DNA of 64,000 nucleotides, taken from positions 83,980 through 147,979 of the forward strand of contig NZ_JABMKZ010000020.1 in NCBI RefSeq assembly GCF_013204855.1, read 5' to 3'. Source of the DNA: Paenibacillus alba (GTDB lineage: Bacteria > Bacillota > Bacilli > Paenibacillales > NBRC-103111). Every line of letters starts with the position of its first letter. The stretch's first letter is position 1. The translations under genes and the position numbers were made by a program. The notes under the pieces were generated by a model. It had not been told where the DNA came from. It saw only the letters and a list, made by a program, of their open reading frames with translations, and did no database searches. Shown in pieces: positions 62,382 through 64,000 of the stretch.

Positions 62382-62533
62382 TTGAGCGGTGTTTCATCCT
62401 TCTGCAAAACATACAGTTTCAAATTCCGTCTTTGAATTTCTGCGAGCAATAGGTCAACAAAATCAGATTCCAATCTCAAATCCAGTGCTTTGTAATAAGA
62501 GTCGATCAATGTTTCGTCGCTAATTTGTCTCAC
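62378..62533 (-). CDS. sda: Sporulation inhibitor Sda (51 aa)
   Basis: This 51-aa protein starts MRQISDETLIDSYYKALDLR and aligns along its length with B. subtilis Sda (MRKLSDELLIESYFKATE...). Sda forms a helical hairpin that inhibits the sporulation kinase KinA and ties sporulation to replication. The start is GTG at 62533, 7 nt after AAAGGTG. Several DnaA boxes upstream match the known DnaA control of sda. Confidence 0.85.
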   Translation of the reverse strand: MRQISDETLIDSYYKALDLRLESDFVDLLLAEIQRRNLKLYVLQKDETPLN

Positions 62534-62601
62534 TGAAATCACCTTTATTCTATAATTTGTAATTATATTATCACGGGGGAAAAATTAGAACAAGCGTTCC
62601 G

Positions 62602-62700
62602 TTATCCACAGAAGATTGTGCATATCCTGTGGGTAGATTGTTGATATGTCTGATAATCTCTTTAAATGTAAAGGGGATAATGTGTATAAAGTTATGCACA
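62602..62700. promoter_or_regulatory. DnaA box cluster upstream of sda
   Basis: A perfect DnaA box TTATCCACA lies at 62602-62610. TTATGCACA (62692-62700) and, on the minus strand, TTATACACA (62689-62681) match TTATNCACA. Weaker boxes lie at 62617-62625 and 62628-62636 (minus strand). The cluster lies 70-170 nt upstream of the sda start. No gene lies in the remaining sequence to 62873. Confidence 0.75.
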
Positions 62701-62873
62701 TGCTAGATATCCCCAAATGCGATAAAAAAAAGTGATCACTTTTCCCGAATTTGTTTACCCTCACTTAACATTCCCTTAAGGTTGTTCACAAATTTGAAAA
62801 GAAATTTTAATCGTCATTTAACATTCATCGCATACAATACTAATAGAAAGACAAAACAAGGAGTGAAACAAAC

Positions 62874-63035
62874 ATGCTAGTCTACGACATCGTAGTTAAC
62901 GGAGAAATTAAAGAAACAATTAAGCCTCGTAAAAATCGCTTGAAAGAAATTTACAGCTTTATGTTAGAGCAAAGCAAACTTATGAAAGTTAAATATGGTG
63001 AAAATGTTAAAATTAAAGGCCGCATGGTGTATTAG
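62874..63035 (+). CDS. Small basic protein of unknown function (53 aa)
   Basis: The protein starts MLVYDIVVNGEIKETIKPRK and is rich in lysine, with no cysteine or membrane segment. GGAGTGAAA lies upstream of the ATG at 62874. The stop is inside a terminator stem that follows directly, so the gene looks like a complete unit. The predicted secondary structure is a beta pair followed by a helix. I do not recognise a family. Confidence 0.65.
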   Translation: MLVYDIVVNGEIKETIKPRKNRLKEIYSFMLEQSKLMKVKYGENVKIKGRMVY

Positions 63036-63072
63036 GATTAGCTTCCTAACTTCACTAGCGGCCCTTTTTTTA
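63018..63072 (+). terminator. Terminator overlapping the end of the 53-aa gene
   Basis: GGCCGCATGGTG at the gene end pairs with CACTAGCGGCC, followed by CTTTTTTT. Confidence 0.75.
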
Positions 63073-63083
63073 CTGAGATCACG

Positions 63084-63764
63084 TTAAACAATTCCTTTCC
63101 GAAACAGAACAGTTAACAAACGATAAAAATCATAGCTGCCATGGCTTGGCGTATCGATCAACCCCGCTTTGACAGCTGCATTCACAGCAGCCTCGGCCCA
63201 TTGCGGTATAGCTTCTAACGCCATTTGGCCCTCCAATGCGGCAACTCTATTTTGCAATGCTGTTAATTGCGCTTGCAGCTCTTCGAGCATATTCGTAACC
63301 TCCTCGTCATAACGGGTTAAATTATTCGCTTGTATTATCGCATTCAGCTTAGCTGCATAGGCGGGATCAGTGGCATAGCCGCTGTTTTGCAGCGCCGATG
63401 TCTGCTCACCTGGATGACTTGCTGCGCGAACACCGGCATACCTTGCCGTCTGAAAAAAGAGATCTTGATCACGAAATCCTGATTCAATCGAAGAGTACGC
63501 TCGAAAATCGCCAGGCACATTATCAACCCTTGTTCCATCGATGACTTCCCAAGTCACGGCGGAAACTCGATCACCTTGCCAATAAAGTGTCAATATCCCG
63601 CTGCCCACTTTATAACCGACCAGATTATTCCACGCATTCACCTTCCCGCCTGTCTCCAAAATCGCCTGCGTGATTCGCACTGATGGATAAATAGGGGAAC
63701 CTTCCATGCGCAGCTTCACGGCAATCGGCGCCACGAGGTCAATAAATTCCTGTCTTGTTGCCAT
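63084..63764 (-). CDS. Glucosaminidase-domain (GH73-like) protein
   Basis: This 226-aa protein has a GH73 N-acetylglucosaminidase-type domain (about 5-150) with the catalytic Glu in TQAILETGG, WNNLVGYK and YSSIESGFRD. A short coiled coil (LEELQAQLTALQNRVAAL) and a C-terminal segment (IPQWAEAAVNAAVKAGLID) follow. There is no signal peptide, so export by a holin, lysis or another route would be needed. It could be a phage-type lysin remnant or a spore enzyme. The ATG follows AAGGAGGTGATC. Confidence 0.82.
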   Translation of the reverse strand: MATRQEFIDLVAPIAVKLRMEGSPIYPSVRITQAILETGGKVNAWNNLVGYKVGSGILTLYWQGDRVSAVTWEVIDGTRVDNVPGDFRAYSSIESGFRDQDLFFQTARYAGVRAASHPGEQTSALQNSGYATDPAYAAKLNAIIQANNLTRYDEEVTNMLEELQAQLTALQNRVAALEGQMALEAIPQWAEAAVNAAVKAGLIDTPSHGSYDFYRLLTVLFRKGIV

Positions 63765-63884
63765 GTGATCACCTCCTTCTGGCTTGCTAGCATTTCCTTT
63801 CTATGTATTCTATTCTTCTACCAGCTTAAAAGGTTCATCTACAGACACAAAAAGGCAAAAAAAAAGCATCCAGTTTATTTGATC

Positions 63885-63904
63885 TGGACCCTTTGTCAAG
63901 GACA
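63885..63904. repeat. Likely terminal inverted repeat of an IS3-family element
   Basis: TGGACCCTTTGTCAAGGACA lies 23 nt outside the transposase stop codon and has the TG-start form of IS3-family ends. The partner end is outside the window, so it could not be compared. Confidence 0.5.
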
Positions 63905-63926
63905 CTTGAAAAAACTCAGTTTAAAT

Positions 63927-64000
63927 CTAGACAGCTAACAATAGATGATTCCTGTATTGCACAGGGGTCATCTTTTTTAATCCCCATTGATATCGATTGT
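63927..64000 (-). mobile_element. C-terminus of an IS3-family transposase (OrfB), cut by the window end
   Basis: The minus-strand frame reads NRYQWGLKKMTPVQYRNHLL, the typical IS3-family OrfB C-terminus (YNxxRxxxxLKxxSPxxYR). The stop TAG is at 63929-63927. The remainder of the element lies beyond 64000. Confidence 0.8.

Overview
The window looks like a chromosomal segment of a Gram-positive, spore-forming Firmicute, most likely Paenibacillus or a close relative. The reasons are S-layer-homology (SLH) surface proteins with long poly-glycine linkers, a DnaB/DnaI helicase-loading pair, YuiB/YumB/YumC-like proteins, HemQ, a ykkC guanidine riboswitch, the sporulation inhibitor Sda with DnaA boxes, consensus sigma-A promoters and strong GGAGG ribosome binding sites. 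No rRNA, tRNA or CRISPR array was seen.

Layout. 1-3.4 kb: a minus-strand metal-type membrane operon (HupE/UreJ-like protein, YcgR-like permease, YcgQ-like protein, start of another membrane protein). 3.5-21.6 kb: the standout region, a tandemly duplicated two-gene cassette on the minus strand. Each copy has a giant secreted protein (2117 and 2505 aa: PHP/CehA-type metallohydrolase, OB-fold domains, Ig-like repeats, an internal cohesin and a C-terminal dockerin) followed by a signal-peptide/cohesin/SLH protein. Both giant genes are preceded by the same structured leader RNA. 22.2-26.4 kb: a divergent nucleoside-salvage operon (deoB, two purine nucleoside phosphorylases, pdp). 26.4-30.6 kb: a decayed response regulator, then epimerase, short-chain dehydrogenase and a GH13 enzyme. 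30.9-34.8 kb: cation diffusion facilitator, LacI regulator, chemoreceptor. 35.3-38.1 kb: an ABC importer under a guanidine-I riboswitch. 38.5-45.8 kb: sdhCAB, LysR regulator, orphan response regulator, Ktr potassium uptake. 46-50.6 kb: CPBP protease, uvrC, trxA, MerR regulator. 50.8-55 kb: YqzM-like peptide, globin-coupled sensor, dnaB/dnaI. 55.2-62.4 kb: HxlR/oxidoreductase pair, hydrolase, yuiB, hemQ, NADH dehydrogenase with a Rex site, YumC. 62.4-64 kb: sda, a 53-aa gene, a GH73 glucosaminidase and the end of an IS3-family element.

How the parts may work together. The SLH-cohesin proteins can anchor to the cell wall and offer a cohesin. The giant proteins carry the matching type of dockerin and also their own cohesin, so they could be displayed on the surface and perhaps chained together. 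Their metallohydrolase, OB-fold and (in one) lamin-tail domains suit extracellular phosphoester or nucleic-acid processing. The divergently transcribed nucleoside phosphorylase operon would use the products. This link is inference from domain content and position. The second phosphorylase has active-site changes (Glu to Cys, Asn to Asp) like those of adenosine-type enzymes, which suggests division of labour between the two paralogues.
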